Assembly (NCBI RefSeq): GCF_021018895.1
Contig: NC_079372.1
Location: 18,151,237 to 18,215,236 of the forward strand
Direction of reading: 5' to 3'
DNA from: Seriola aureovittata
Lineage: Eukaryota > Chordata > Actinopteri > Carangiformes > Carangidae
Length of the DNA: 64,000 nucleotides
Under the pieces are notes generated by a model. The model did not search any database, was not told where the DNA came from, and was given only the letters and a program-made list of their open reading frames with translations. Numbering within the stretch: the first letter of the stretch is position 1; every line of letters begins with the position of its first letter. A program made the translations under genes and the position numbers. Below, piece by piece: positions 12,647 to 25,402 of the stretch.

Positions 12647-15039
12647 ATTCCACTGCTAATCAAATCTGGATCTACATTTTTGACATGAGGTTACAGTCGC
12701 AGAGGAAGAGGGCGAATTCTTGAGGCGTCGCACTGGCCTGATTGCACTTGGATGGGATCCTGGGTTGCTGAATCTGGTTCTGATTATCACGTCTAAGAAC
12801 TGACAGCATTCCAGCGCTGCTGCAAGGCCACGGCCTCACAGGGTGAAGAATTTAACCATTGTGCACGTGTTCTTCTCATCCTATAGCCCTTTATGTGACA
12901 GAACCAAACAGGACCTGATGGTGGTGTGCAGACGGGTAATCCTTCAACTAGATGATGATGAATCTAAAGACCCCAGTGCTGGCAACAATCAGCTCCGCCG
13001 AAGAGCCTTTGTGCAAGGGGCTGAATCCCCACCAGCTCCATAGCTGCTGTTCTGCAGCTGAACCTGACCTCTGACCTCTGACCTCCCTGTGGGTGAGTGA
13101 AAAGAGAATTTCCCTGTGAGGAGCAATAAAGTATCACAGGGGGTGTTACTGCAGTCTGATGACAAGAAGCGCAACCAAACAAATGCCACATTTAGTTCAT
13201 GAGCAGTTCATGATCTATAATCTATGATCCAGTGAGCAGTGAAGAGTATCGGCCACTGAGGAGGCTTTCACACCTAGCCTGTTAGGTTCAGTGAAAACAA
13301 ACTCTGGTGTGTTATTACCATCTGCGCTGGTTTGAAAGATGTCAATCAAACTCAAGGCAGCGACTACACAACTGGACCAAGAGTGCCAGAAAAGACGGTT
13401 GTTGGTCCATGTCCAAGTGGATAATGTCGAAGTTCCTGTGTGCTCTGAAAGCAAACGTATGATGATAGCAAATATGTGATTTTCGCATGCATCTAAAAGC
13501 TAAATTACTAATAAACCCAACTGCTGAAGGAAATGATCCAATAATCAGTCCATACAAATGATGCATGTGTAATCATGGTAACACCTATGCACCCTCATAT
13601 ACAGTTCTATTCTAAAGTATTGGGCTCTTTAGATGTTAGATGTTTGTTTAGATGTCAGATGTTCAGATTCTCATCTATCATGCGGTGCCATCAGGCAGGA
13701 AGCTGATCAGTCCCGAATACATTGTACAGCAACACGACGACCCCAAACAGAGAACCACGAAGAAACATCTTCAGCGACAAGTAGCAACAGGAAGTCCTGC
13801 AACGGGCAGTTGCGGTGGCGCTGCTGTGCTTGAATCCTGATCCGTGTACTTTAGCAAGTCACTCAAGTCCACTGAGAAGTGTGTGATATGAGCGATCCCA
13901 CAGTAATAATACCCCTCAGAATATTTATGTACAAGACGCCTTATCCTCATCCTGTCTCTGCCTGTTTGTCATAATTAGTATAACCTTTATTGAATCAGGT
14001 AGTCTCACTCGTTTCTAGTGCGGATCAGCCTGTTAGACGAATAATCTCCCATCGAGTGTGATGATCATCCTGATATCAGTGGATGAGCTCTCTTGTTTAA
14101 AGACAATTATTTCAGGATAAAAAAAAAAAAAAAGAAGTGGAAGAGAAATGAGTGGAAGTGTATTACCCTTTGAATGACAATGCACTTTGAAGTTAAGATA
14201 GATTAGAATTTAAGTAGATAACAAGTAGAGGCCAAAAAACTACCGGGAGGAGCCTGGAGTTCACCTTTGGTCTGAAGTCATATAAATTTAATGTTAAACA
14301 AACATAATGCATATTTGCATACTACTACAACCGTGCAGGCACACGCACACACACACACACACACACCTTAAAGAAGTTCTTGTTTCCTCATATCAGTCAG
14401 TGCAAACACAAACACTTAAAAAACTCGGCATATGGACTTTGCACAGAGCCTTGTGCATACTAATCACCATCATCAAGTTCGCCCGAACACACATTTAATT
14501 TCTGAGCACAATCTTGCTCTGACGTCGCTCTTGTTAACACAACATCTCAACCCTGCACCCTGCAGCCATGCTCTCTGACTGTATGTGTTTGTGTGAGTCA
14601 GGAGGACTCGAAGGCCTGCCCACAGTTTGCTGCATTCGTGCGACACCGCTATAGATATTCATGATTTGCTCTTGTTAACCTTAGAGCATTATTTCAACTG
14701 GGTGCAGCCATGTGGTGCAGATTTTGGCAGGCATACGCCCATAGGGGTTCATAAATAATTAGCCGCATATGTTCGCTGTCCTGGTTGAAAGTGGTGATGT
14801 ACTGGAACTCGCCTTTGTTTTACTTTTCTTTCTTTCTGTGTGGAAATTACAGTTCAAGTGTGTACGACAAAAAAAAAAAAAAAAAAGACGCACTTCCGGC
14901 TAAGTTACAGGGTACTGGTTGTTGTTACTGTTGCTTGCCCTCTCTAACAATGACAATAATGTCCTTTCTTCATTTAGCAGTTATCAACAGTTTGAAAGCG
15001 CTGGAGAAGAAAGAAATTGAGCACTTAAAATAAACTAGA
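12647..15039. other. Non-coding stretch with minor simple repeats
   Basis: Contains an A run near 14120-14134, a short CA array at about 14342-14367 and an A run at about 14870-14886. Frames at 12843-13043, 12964-13191, 13215-13454 and 13633-13840 have no recognised similarity and compete on both strands. 14620-14800 is unusually non-repetitive and TAAT-containing (see findings). Confidence 0.5.
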
Positions 15040-15690
15040 ATTACCGCCTCGCAGTTGTACACCTCTGCCAACCAGCCATGTTGCAGGAAATATGGTCACA
15101 ATCTGAGTTACAGCGTTGAACAATATGATGTCACAGTGAAGTTGACCTTTGACCTTTATAAAATGTCATAATTAAATTTTATCCTTACAAATATTTGAGT
15201 TAACTTGAGTTATAGTTGCTGTATGAATTCATGGGTTTATGGCCCAAAAACATCCTCTGTGAGGTCACACTGACCGTGACGATTGACCTTTGACCCCAAA
15301 ATCCAAATGAGTTCATCCTCGAGTCCAAGTGAGTATCGTTTGTGCCAGATGTAATGAAATTCCCCACTGAGCGTTCCTGATATAAATCGCAGGCACAAGA
15401 ACTTGAGGTTACAGTGACATTGACCTTTGACCGCAGAAATCGAATCAGTTCATCTCTGAGTTAAAGGGAACAACTGCGTTAAAATCTCAGGAAATTCCCT
15501 CAATGCAGTCTTGAGATATCTCATTCAAGAGGCCAAACACGTGTTTTGTGACATCGCAGTGACCTTGACCTTTGATGACCAAAACGTAATAAGTTCATCC
15601 TTGAGTCCGAGTGAACGTTTGTACCAAATGTGGAGAAATTCCGTCACCGAAAAATCGGGCTGTCGCCGGCACGGAGGCATGAAACTGTAG
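15040..15690 (+). repeat. Interspersed repeat with ~141-bp internal tandem units
   Basis: The core TGACCTTTGACC recurs at 15143, 15284 and 15421, and as TGACCTTTGATG at 15566, spacings of 141, 137 and 145 bases. Each is followed by 'agttcatc...gag' and 'aaattccc' landmarks, so about four diverged units are present. The left end has 'accgcctcgcagttgtac' and the right end 'gccggcacggaggcat', an ending I recognise from a fish repeat. It does not code for protein. Three of the four cores fit a direct-repeat-1 nuclear receptor half-site pair. Confidence 0.75.
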
Positions 15691-15716
15691 CTCAAATAAA
15701 AAAATATATACAGCAC

Positions 15717-15875
15717 ACAGTGGGGTCCAAAAGTCTGAGAGCGGTTTCCCATTCTCTTGAATCACTTGAAATATTCTACATGAGGCTTAAAATGAAAACA
15801 CAATTAGGAGCATCAAGCTCAAGTGAGAACAGATTTCCGTATGTTTTCAGAAGTAATTCTAACTGTTAGAAAGTG
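15717..15875 (+). mobile_element. Truncated MITE, one end only
   Basis: Starts ACAGTGGGGTCCAAAAGTC, which I recognise as the terminal repeat of a fish Tc1/mariner-type non-autonomous element. The matching inverted end is not visible before the A run at 15882, so the copy is truncated. It abuts the 141-bp repeat block, giving a nested repeat cluster. Confidence 0.5.
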
Positions 15876-16186
15876 GTAATGAAAAAAAAAAAAAAAAAGG
15901 GTCAGAGGGGAAAAGCACACACCCCAGGAACCGCTAATGTTGACTGGTTGGTGCAGTTCATGCCAGAAATGTGTTGGAAAATGAAAACGCCGCTCCACAG
16001 TTAAATATCAGTGTCGCTCATATCATCCATCTACAGCCAGAGACCTGCTGCTGCTGAATAAATATTCAGTCAAGACTATGTTACAATACTGCTGTTAAAC
16101 AGTTTCTTCCCCTTCAGGCATGTGGAAGGGACACCCCTGGGCCTGAGGGTCAGAGAGGGCGTGAGAGCACAGAAAGGCCTGGCTGG

Positions 16187-16262
16187 GAGAAAGAGAGAGA
16201 GAGAGAGACAGAGAGAAAAAGAGAGAGAGAGAGGGACAGAGACAGAGACGCAGACGGAGACC
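16187..16262 (+). repeat. (GA)n microsatellite
   Basis: Interrupted GA repeat, drifting into GACAGA and GACGGA units. Explains the Ser-Leu rich frames on the minus strand. Confidence 0.9.
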
Positions 16263-17689
16263 GAAGGGATTGTGTCTCATGTGGATCCGCTCCGAGGCAG
16301 CAATCCAATACTGTAAACACGCCGTCTACCCTTAACCTGGGTGACGTGACCCCACCCCCCCCAGAGGACGCCGAGAGATGTTCAGAGGAGTTCACGAGGT
16401 TATTGACCAGAGTCCATCTTGACAAGTCGTTAAGTCTCAAACCGTTTAAAATCGTACTTTTCTGAAGTTGTTTCTTCTCACTCTTCCCGGAAAACTGTGC
16501 ATCTACAGTGATGACCTCATGCTGCACTAGTTTTTCAGCAATCACAGGACGCCCCTCATGACTAAGTCGATGACACTCTCTCCCTCATTTCCTGTCATCT
16601 CTCGACCGTCTCTAACCACCACTAATAGAAAAGACAACCATTTTCAACAATCCGACTTTTTGCTCTCATCAAACTGAATTCATCTCCATAACTAAGCCAA
16701 TTTGTTCGTTCACTGTCTGAATTCACATCTCATCACGCTGTTTGAACAGGAAATACATCACATTAAGGGAGTAACGATACTTTCCCACGGGACATTTGAG
16801 TGAAAATATGTGGCCACTGAGCTCTGAGCAGCCTCGTCTCTCTGTCTTTTTGTTTCTCGGATACTTTTCAGTTTAACGCTCCCTGATGACTGAAAATCCA
16901 ACACACACACACGTTACATGTGATAAAAAAAACTTTTTCATTTGGTCTTAATATTGTAACCTTGTACATATTTGGGTTATTATTAGAAGTTTTATCATAT
17001 TAATTTGTGCTGTTTGTTAAGCGGTGTGATATTATTTCAGTTTATTATATTATTAATTAATATTACTTCATCGCACCTATTACATCATTTCATTATCAGT
17101 TGCAGCAGTTTATAATTTTATATAAAATATATATTTCGTAGGTGTAAAAATTGACTTGCCATCTGCCGCTGTTCACAGGGGGACAGGTGTGACTGTGAAT
17201 CTTTTGTGATGCACATGTTCTGCCAAGAGGGCAGAATAAAGATGCGTCAACTGTCCTGCCATGTTGGCGGCGATTACAGAAGACGGGCTAAAAGAAAATT
17301 GTAGCCCGCTTGTCGCCCACGCACCCAGAGAGGGTCACAATATCTTATGCTTTGTAAATTTTGAGGTTAGCACTGTGTAGGTTCGACTGCGTCTTCATCC
17401 GCTTGAGTCATTTCTTTGGGAAAAGTATCAACACCTTGAAGAAAGATTGAATCAAGACAATCACAGAAATAACAGTAGAAAAAAAAAAAAAGCGTACGTG
17501 TTAAACGATATAATAAACACAATTTTTGCAAGTATCTTAACTGCACAAAGCCAACAACATGATTCATCTCTTTACGAGCAGCACGTTGGCAGCTGGATTT
17601 TAGTTGAGCAAAGATTTATCTGTGTAGCTGCTGTAAAAAAGAAAGAAAAAAAAAAACATAATTTAGCGAGCTAGAACCGGGTGGGCGGA
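16263..17689. other. Non-coding stretch, AT-rich in part
   Basis: Contains C runs near 16350, a short CA array near 16901 and AT-rich sequence at 16940-17150. No frame resembles a protein. A-rich tracts occur at about 17478-17491 and 17636-17657. Confidence 0.5.
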
Positions 17690-17970
17690 GCCAAGCAGCC
17701 GGTCCGTTTCTGGCTTCAACATTGAACTGAGGAGCCATAAAAAAACGACAACGAGCGGCTCGTAAAAGGAGTTATGAGCGATCGAGATGACTATCGCAGC
17801 TCACCTTCCAAGATCGAATGAAAACCATAAGCCCAAGGTTACGGAGGGCGGCAAGCTAACCGGCCCGCTGACTTTCCTCCGGTCATAAATTAGTCGAAAA
17901 AATACCATAATTTCCATTTTCATATTCGGACAAAACATCTGTCCGCGTCACACCAGTGTGCTCGGCCGGG
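17690..17970. other. CpG-rich patch without a visible gene
   Basis: I count roughly twenty CpG dinucleotides in about 280 bases, far above the neighbouring sequence. There is no convincing ORF, TATA box or donor site, so it could be an orphan CpG island, a young methylation-protected element, or part of an unrecognised repeat. Confidence 0.35.
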
Positions 17971-18146
17971 GAAGGTTTTCATGTTCGACTCCTCCAGTAG
18001 GAATATGTCCGTCTTTAGAGCAGCTCTGCCTTCCACAAACGTGTGTATACACTAACTTAAACCTCCACTCTGAAAACAAGCTTTAGTTTGTTGTTTGCCA
18101 GGATTTCTTGGCACAGAACGAAGGGGCCATATTCCATATTTCTCTG

Positions 18147-18149
<3 letters not shown>

Positions 18150-18179
<30 letters not shown>
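18150..18179 (+). repeat. (TA)n microsatellite
   Basis: About 15 TA units, self-complementary and able to extrude as a cruciform. Confidence 0.95.
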
Positions 18180-18181
<2 letters not shown>

Positions 18182-19172
18182 GTAGCTGTTGCCACTGTTA
18201 GAGGAGTGATAGTTCCGTCAGAAGCCCTGCGTCCCATATTTCAAGTGAGTTTTGGAATGTTTTCAATTAACTCATGATACACTTTTTAGTTCCTGGAACT
18301 TGGCGTTTGCCCGACTATCTTCTCACAAGCTCGAATTGTTTATTTGTTTTTTTTTGTTTTTTTTTCTGGCTCCATAAGCTTTTTTTGAACATTTCTGTCG
18401 CAGACCACTGGAAAGCTATTAACACGTTCAATAGCACAGTTTTTTTTTTTTCTTTAAATTCTAGTTGAATGGCTCCGCTTTCACCTAAACGGGTGGCCAG
18501 GGCAGTTTTTTCTTTTGTTTTTTTGTTTTTTTAACTTCAAGAAAGAGCAGAAGAAAATGCAGAAATAACAGAAGCAGGGATATGACACAGAAGGTGTAAA
18601 AGAAGCAAGGCACTGTGTGAGGGCTTCAGCAGTTTCTCCAACCACTCTTATCACAAAGACAAGAGCCACAGTTTAATGAATGTGAATTAATATTATCATG
18701 AATTATGATCAGATTCTGGATGTAAGAAAGGCAGACGAACTACAAACTAGATATCACTGAGGTTGTTATATGATGGTATACTTTCAGATCTGCGACATAA
18801 GCGGTAAGACGAGATATCTGTGCGCTGAAGTAAAAAGATGTGTAACAAACCAACCAAAAAGCAGCAACATCTGTCCACAAAGATCTCTCCTTAAACACTG
18901 CGAGACTGTGAAAAGAGAGAGAAACTCCGGGGGCTGTTCATGTGATGCATACTAATAATGCCTGCGTGACTGTGTGTTTTTGTGCCTGAAAACGAGAAGG
19001 AAACCTCCAAAGATTGTGAAAACAAGTTCCATTTACAGTGATAAAAATCTTTTAATCTGGCTGCGCTGACCCCCCCACCCCCACCCCTCTCAGTATATCA
19101 ACCCCATTCATTTCCCTAAAGGAACTCTGGAGAGGGGGTAACACTCAGCTCCCTGACTCGCTCACACACTCA
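18180..19172. other. Non-coding stretch with T and A runs
   Basis: T-rich tracts at about 18341-18366, 18441-18452 and 18511-18533, and a C-rich tract near 19070-19090. No supported gene. Confidence 0.5.
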
Positions 19173-19173
19173 C

Positions 19174-19241
<68 letters not shown>
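19173..19241 (+). repeat. (GA)n microsatellite
   Basis: About 34 GA units with one AA interruption; the longest GA array in the window. Confidence 0.95.
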
Positions 19242-19243
<2 letters not shown>

Positions 19244-19591
19244 AGATGTTTGAGCAGAATTCAGATACGTGTTGCGTTCGAGTACTCATCCTCTACACTG
19301 TGTCATTGCAGTTGACATAGTCTTTTTCGCCAGCAGGCATCGCATTTCATGTAAACAAGACATCAGCAGCCATAAATGTAAAGACATAATCAACACACAA
19401 ATGTCAACCATCAGCTGCTCTGGCGAAAGCGCCGCCGTGGATTTCTGATTACAACGCAACTGAAACAACTCGTTCTGTGTTTGGAAAAACACACGGAAGA
19501 GCAGTGAAGTTGACACAAGGCATGACTGAATTAACACGTGTGCAAGCATCCATGTGAAGAGGTCAACCTAGGGCACGGGCTTGAATGGAAA

Positions 19592-19615
19592 CGTGTGTAT
19601 GCGTGTGTGTATGTG

Positions 19616-19648
<33 letters not shown>
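19592..19648 (+). repeat. (TG)n microsatellite
   Basis: TG repeat with TA and CG interruptions in its first half and a pure second half. Accounts for the overlapping long frames on both strands. Confidence 0.95.
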
Positions 19649-20398
19649 AAGGGTAGAAAGCCCTTGCTCTGGCCCTGTAGCCTCTTTTTCCAGTCTGCAA
19701 AATGTGGAAAAAATGCGCTGTGACTCCAAGCGTGAAGCAAAGTGCCAGAAACACTGAACCAGGACAAACACATAAAAATCCATGGCTCCATTAGCCATGT
19801 TCAAGCTTAGCCGGGCATGGCTCGGTTTGGCTCTCTTTGGCGGCAGGAAGGGGATTTCAGAACAACAGCTGCACATGAAGCGAACTCAAATCCACTTGTT
19901 AGCGTTCCACGAAGACAGATATGTAGATGCGAGAGGATGACATCACTGATTAAACTCGAACCTGATTTGTAATAAAGGGACCTTTTGTCTGTATCTTGAT
20001 CTATTTGAGGCCATGTGTGGACCACAGCTCCGGATTCTGGTGGGTCCCCTCACGATGACAAACACACTCTTTCATTCTCCTCTGCGGTAACGTCTCCTGC
20101 TGCACAATCATGAAACACTATGCAAAAGGCTCTTTATGACATCACCCAAGCATCTTATTGAAACAATTATTAAAAATGCGACATGCTTTGATTTTGGTGC
20201 ACGTGCACTCACACAGCTGTGACAGTTTACAGTGTAACAGTGTGAAGAGTGGATCTAATCAGAGATGAAGGAATGCGACCTCTCACCCCTACCCATGAAC
20301 CCTCTGCAGCCGCTGCAGCAGTCTTATCTGATTGGTCTGTCTGGCACGGTAATCATTTCCAGAACCCAAACAGGGCCGCCAAAAAAAACTGGAGGGCT
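19649..20398. other. Non-coding stretch, no supported gene
   Basis: Unique-looking sequence. The minus-strand frames entering from the right (for example 19568-19876) are extensions of the TG-array reading and have no recognised homology. Confidence 0.5.
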
Positions 20399-20421
20399 GG
20401 GGGGTGGGGGGGGGGGGGGGG
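20399..20421 (+). repeat. Poly-G tract
   Basis: Six G, a single T, then 16 G, ending at 20421. Quadruplex-prone and length-unstable. Confidence 0.9.
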
Positions 20422-20595
20422 CTGTTTGAAAGCAGGAGTGCTGCAAAGTTCTGCATGTTGCTTGTGTTGAATGAGCAACACACAGATCATGTTTTTAAAT
20501 GATGAATGAATCATGAAGCATTTTCATTCATGCTGAATGGCAGTTGCAGCATTTTCAAGGGTTGAATAGTAAGTTTATAAAAACATAGTGAAGGA

Positions 20596-20690
20596 TGTCA
20601 GCTTGAGCCGCAACTAAGGATTATCATCGATTCATTTTCTTAAATAATTGATTAATGTTTTGTTTCATAAAATGTCCAGAAATCAAAGCC
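20596..20690 (+). repeat. Fragment of an interspersed repeat
   Basis: The phrase 'gccgcaactaaggattatc' followed by 'aataattgattaatgtttt' and 'cataaaatgtccagaaat' matches what I recall of a common fish element with ends resembling GCTGCAACTAACGAT. Only the left end is recognisable; the right terminal repeat is absent. Confidence 0.5.
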
Positions 20691-21650
<960 letters not shown>

Positions 21651-21815
21651 CCTGTCCTCGTCCTCATCTCTCCTTCTACTCTGTATTTCTCTCCATGCAA
21701 CATTTTTTTTTTTTTTTCCAGTTCTGAGCATCAGCATGCAGAGAAAAACCCATCAGTAATCCCCTGCTGCTCAGCTCTGGAACTGCCTGGCTGCCCCATG
21801 GTAGTTATAGGTCAC

Positions 21816-21986
21816 TCACACACACCCCCACACACACACACACACAAACACACACACTTCTGAAAAAACACATACACGCTCCCAGAAGCACAAATGCGCA
21901 GACAGACACATCTACAAGCACGACAACGTGGCTCATATAGGTCATGGAAGTTGAATGTCTTTCTCTCTGTCTCTCTCACACACACA

Positions 21987-22029
<43 letters not shown>
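21816..22029 (+). repeat. CA microsatellites
   Basis: Interrupted CA array at about 21816-21858 and a longer one at about 21977-22029, with CA-rich sequence between them. Confidence 0.9.
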
Positions 22030-23073
22030 GCACAGCAGCAGCCTAAGTGTGTGACAGAGAGAATGCCAGTCTTTATCACGCCCCGCAGTTTAACCCCTTC
22101 TAATCCCTTCAGAGTGGCAGAGCTTTATGGTCAATTCACACTCTTTCATGCCTTTTCCCCCCGCTCTCTGTAGCCCTCAAGAGTAATCCCCGCAGCAGCT
22201 GTGGCACAACATCAGACATGTGGAATAGACTCATCACACACAGTGACAGGGATATGCAGACAACATACATAAAGAGCACGCTCATATACAACCCAGTCGC
22301 ACAATACTGCTAACGTAGAGTGAAGGAGACAAGGAAGTGATTGATTTTCACAAATCACAGCACAGCTTCTTTTCCATTTAAGATCGTGAGAGGATGTTCC
22401 AGTTTTATCAAGCAACTGGAAAACATTTATTTTGTAAATCTAAGTTTAATATAGTTTTGCTTCGGTTACATTTACTGTGCAAAAGTTGAACCGTAAATTT
22501 TATGCTGCAACTTATTTCTATTATTCTTTAATTTGCAGGCTGTTTTCTTTGATTCATAAATCATTTTGTCTGTGAAATGCCAAGATATAGTGAGAAACGG
22601 CTGTCATAATTTGACTTCCCTTCTTCTTCCTCTTGTTCTGTCCAACCAATAGTGAAAACCTCATTAATATTCAGTTTTACCTTGAATAAAAATGAGGAGA
22701 AGCAGCAAATCCTCAAGTTTGAGAACCAGTAAATGTTTGGAAAATAAATGAATCAATGAATCAAATGTGTATTGTTATGGTTTATTTAATACATACAGGG
22801 ATGTACTACACACACATCGTACCGTATAGCACAAAACGACACACAAAGACACACTCAGGTGCAGCTTTGGACAAACTGAGTCGATAATGTAGCGCTACAG
22901 ACGAAAGAAACATGGAGTCGAATTCCCAGTACACAGGGAAGCAAGTCAAGTACATCAGCACACGGTGGGAAAATGAAATGTTGTGTTCGACAGCCCCATA
23001 AACTGTTCAGTTTCCTCGGTTTCACAAGAGGAAAGAATTTGAAGCAGTGTGAGGAGAGGAGAGGCGAGACATG

Positions 23074-23075
<2 letters not shown>
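22030..23075. other. Non-coding stretch, no supported gene
   Basis: Unique-looking sequence, AT-rich at 22420-22790. The frame at 22212-22415 (-) has no recognised similarity. Confidence 0.5.
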
Positions 23076-23113
<38 letters not shown>

Positions 23114-23312
23114 ACACACACACACAGATACACATACACACACAAAAACACACACACACAAACGCTCAAAAACAAACCCCACAGCTACATACAGGAACAC
23201 GCTGACTCAAACACACACACACAACATTTCACACAAGCAATTTCACAAAACCACACACATAAACACTCAAACACTCCCACCACACACACAAACACACACA
23301 CACACACACAAA
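23076..23312 (+). repeat. Compound CA-rich tandem repeat
   Basis: A pure CA block at 23076-23108, then CA with AA, GA and TA interruptions to about 23312. It produces the overlapping long frames on both strands. Confidence 0.9.
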
Positions 23313-23543
23313 GAGCGTAGAAGTGTATGTATGCAGTGAATGGCTCCATTTCTCTCATTAGGGAGAAGGAGCTGCCTGCAGCAAAGCCTCCTCTAGTCAG
23401 TCTGCTGAGATCTCTAAAAACCAACAGTACCAGTCAGGCCGAGAGGGGAGGAGGGAGGAAATAAAATACTCGTACACGGCACCTATGCTGCAAAAACAGA
23501 TAAAGAGTGAATGGAGGAGAACGTGGAATCATGAAGAGTGTGT

Positions 23544-23573
<30 letters not shown>
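23544..23573 (+). repeat. Poly-G run (about 30 G), left edge of duplication
   Basis: An uninterrupted G homopolymer. The base after it, 23574, is the first base of the 1,807-bp unit that recurs after the next G run. Confidence 0.95.
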
Positions 23574-23574
<1 letters not shown>

Positions 23575-23830
23575 ACAAACACAGAAGCTGCTGAGCACCT
23601 TCAGGGTGTCTCATATATTTACTGATCCGACTTCAAAAAAAGTGAGACTTGCTCAACCTGGAGTCTAACGTAAGGCCAGACTGAAAACCGAACGCAGAGT
23701 TTGAGATTATGAAGAAGAAGAACACGCAACAGAAGTCAGACACAGCAGCTGAGAAGTTCCAGCGAGATAACGATTGTTGATGCCGTGAAAAAGACTGATG
23801 TTCCACCGCCAACGCAGCGGAGTCAAGACA

Positions 23831-23885
23831 TAGACAGATAGATAGATTTACTCTACTGATTCCAAATTGGGAATCAAGGCATTGA
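23831..23885 (-). repeat. LINE-tail-like fragment
   Basis: On the minus strand this reads roughly 'gattcccaatttggaatcag...aaatctatctatctgtct', resembling the 3' tail shared by several fish retroposons (ttccc...ggg...taaatctatctatc). An identical copy lies at 25660-25714 in unit 2. No upstream LINE coding sequence is present. Confidence 0.4.
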
Positions 23886-24349
23886 TTAAATTATGTCGAA
23901 AGTTTAAACTTTCTCACATATGTAAACTACGTAGCTGGTTATAAAGAACCTCTTGGAAATGTTTCTTGGCACATTTCTTAATGAAATCCAGAGCTGTATT
24001 CAAGACTCCTTAAGCTGAGTCAAAGAACGGTTCTTGTTGTGTCACAGTTTTTCAGATTTCACAGTGAGCTATTGTAACTTTAATCACTTCAATCCTTTGG
24101 ATTTACAGGGGGTTTGAACTGTGACAGAAACAGGTGAAGTAAAGTATACTGCTTACTGAAACCATGATTTAAAGTTTTTGGACAAAAAAAGAATGATGTT
24201 AGAGACAGGCCAACTATGAAAGTATAAATCCACACACGACAAAGACACACTACCTGCACCTGTAAGCGACAGTGCAGTGAACAGTTACAGGAGATATTGA
24301 AAAATAGAAAGAGGAGAGCAGCAGTGTCTGTGGTCTGCTATAAGAGAAA

Positions 24350-24570
24350 CCAGTGAACCGTGCTTTAAGCTACATGCTACCGTTAGCGTGCTAACATTCT
24401 CGCTATGAGAAAGCTAACTGGGAATGCTATTAGTTTTGTAGGTGTAAGATTTGGACGAGAATGTTGTCCTGGTTACGTATCACCAAGACGATTCCAACTC
24501 AACCTGAGGCCGACATTAATGTCCGTGCCAGATTTCAATGACGAATCCATCCACAGAAACAAGTCCCAGT
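24350..24570 (+). repeat. Dispersed repeat family, copy B
   Basis: Shares the order of landmarks with copy A at 6880: 'gctacatgctaccgttagcg', 'gctaac', 'gggaatgctattagttttg', 'taggtgtaagattt', then 'aatgtccgtgccagatttca' and 'aatccatcc'. It is more diverged than copy A in its second half. Confidence 0.6.
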
Positions 24571-25380
24571 TAATGATACAACTTTACAGACACAACAAAT
24601 GTTATTGCCTGGGTTTTACGAGTCAGAATGTGAGTATTTGCAGCTTGAAAAGTCTACAGGACAGTACTGTATCCAACAGTGTGTCGCCTTTAAATGCGTA
24701 AAATCAGATAGAACGTAACTCTGATCTGGATAAATGAGAAAGTTGACAAAGCATCTGCTGTTACTTGGTGAAAAACACCTTAAAGTAACTTCCACTTAAT
24801 ATTGTTTAAGGGGTTAAATTTAAATTTGCATAATGCTCTTTCTCTCATTTTCAAAGCCTCGTGAATTTTCCTGAATGAAGGACAGAGAGAATAAGAAAGC
24901 AGGGCAGACAGAGAATAAAGAGACGGCAAGAGAATAGCACACCAAATAATAGCGCACAATACCTCGGCTGTGGAGAATGGAAAAAGAGAGAGAAAAACAG
25001 AGACAGGCACAAAAACAGAAAATAATAGACAGCCCCATTAGGCAGAGGTTATTGAGTAAATTCATCTCACTAGACAAAAGCTTCTCCTGTGCTTGTGTCA
25101 CTGCTGCTTCCACCAAACTCAACATTTTCTCTCCAATTTCGGTCCATTTGTAACCCCCACCCCCACCCCCTCCCGCCACGTCTGTTAAAAGCTAAATTGC
25201 CCGTCTGCGTCGCCTTAAAATGGTTTCCCATGCACCACCACCATGTAAAGGCAGCAATACGTGGGGCAATTTCTGCGGGCCAAAAGGAGACGCCTGAGCT
25301 CCGTCGCTTTCAAACAGGAAACCTCAAGGTGCCTTAAACGGATTTCAACATGTTTTTGACCCTGTGGTTTACTTTGTTGT

Positions 25381-25402
25381 GGGGGGGGGGGGGGGGGGGG
25401 GG
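25381..25402 (+). repeat. Poly-G run between duplicated units
   Basis: 22 G residues join the end of unit 1 to the start of unit 2. Confidence 0.95.

Larger units (their letters stand above)
23574..25380. repeat. Tandem duplication, unit 1 (1,807 bp)
   Basis: Every landmark compared here recurs exactly 1,829 bases later (unit plus G run): first bases 'tacaaacacagaagctgctg', last bases 'gtttactttgttgt', and all internal open frames with identical translations and the same offset. I saw no mismatch, although I could not align every base. The content is non-coding: it contains dispersed-family copy B and a LINE-tail-like segment. The 98-residue and 119-residue frames inside are not recognised proteins. 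Confidence 0.9.

Noticed and set aside
24405..24701. 98-codon frame repeated identically at 26234-26530
   Set aside because: Its duplication is explained by the 1.8-kb tandem repeat, and it lies partly in a dispersed non-coding repeat. The identity is not evidence of selection on a protein.
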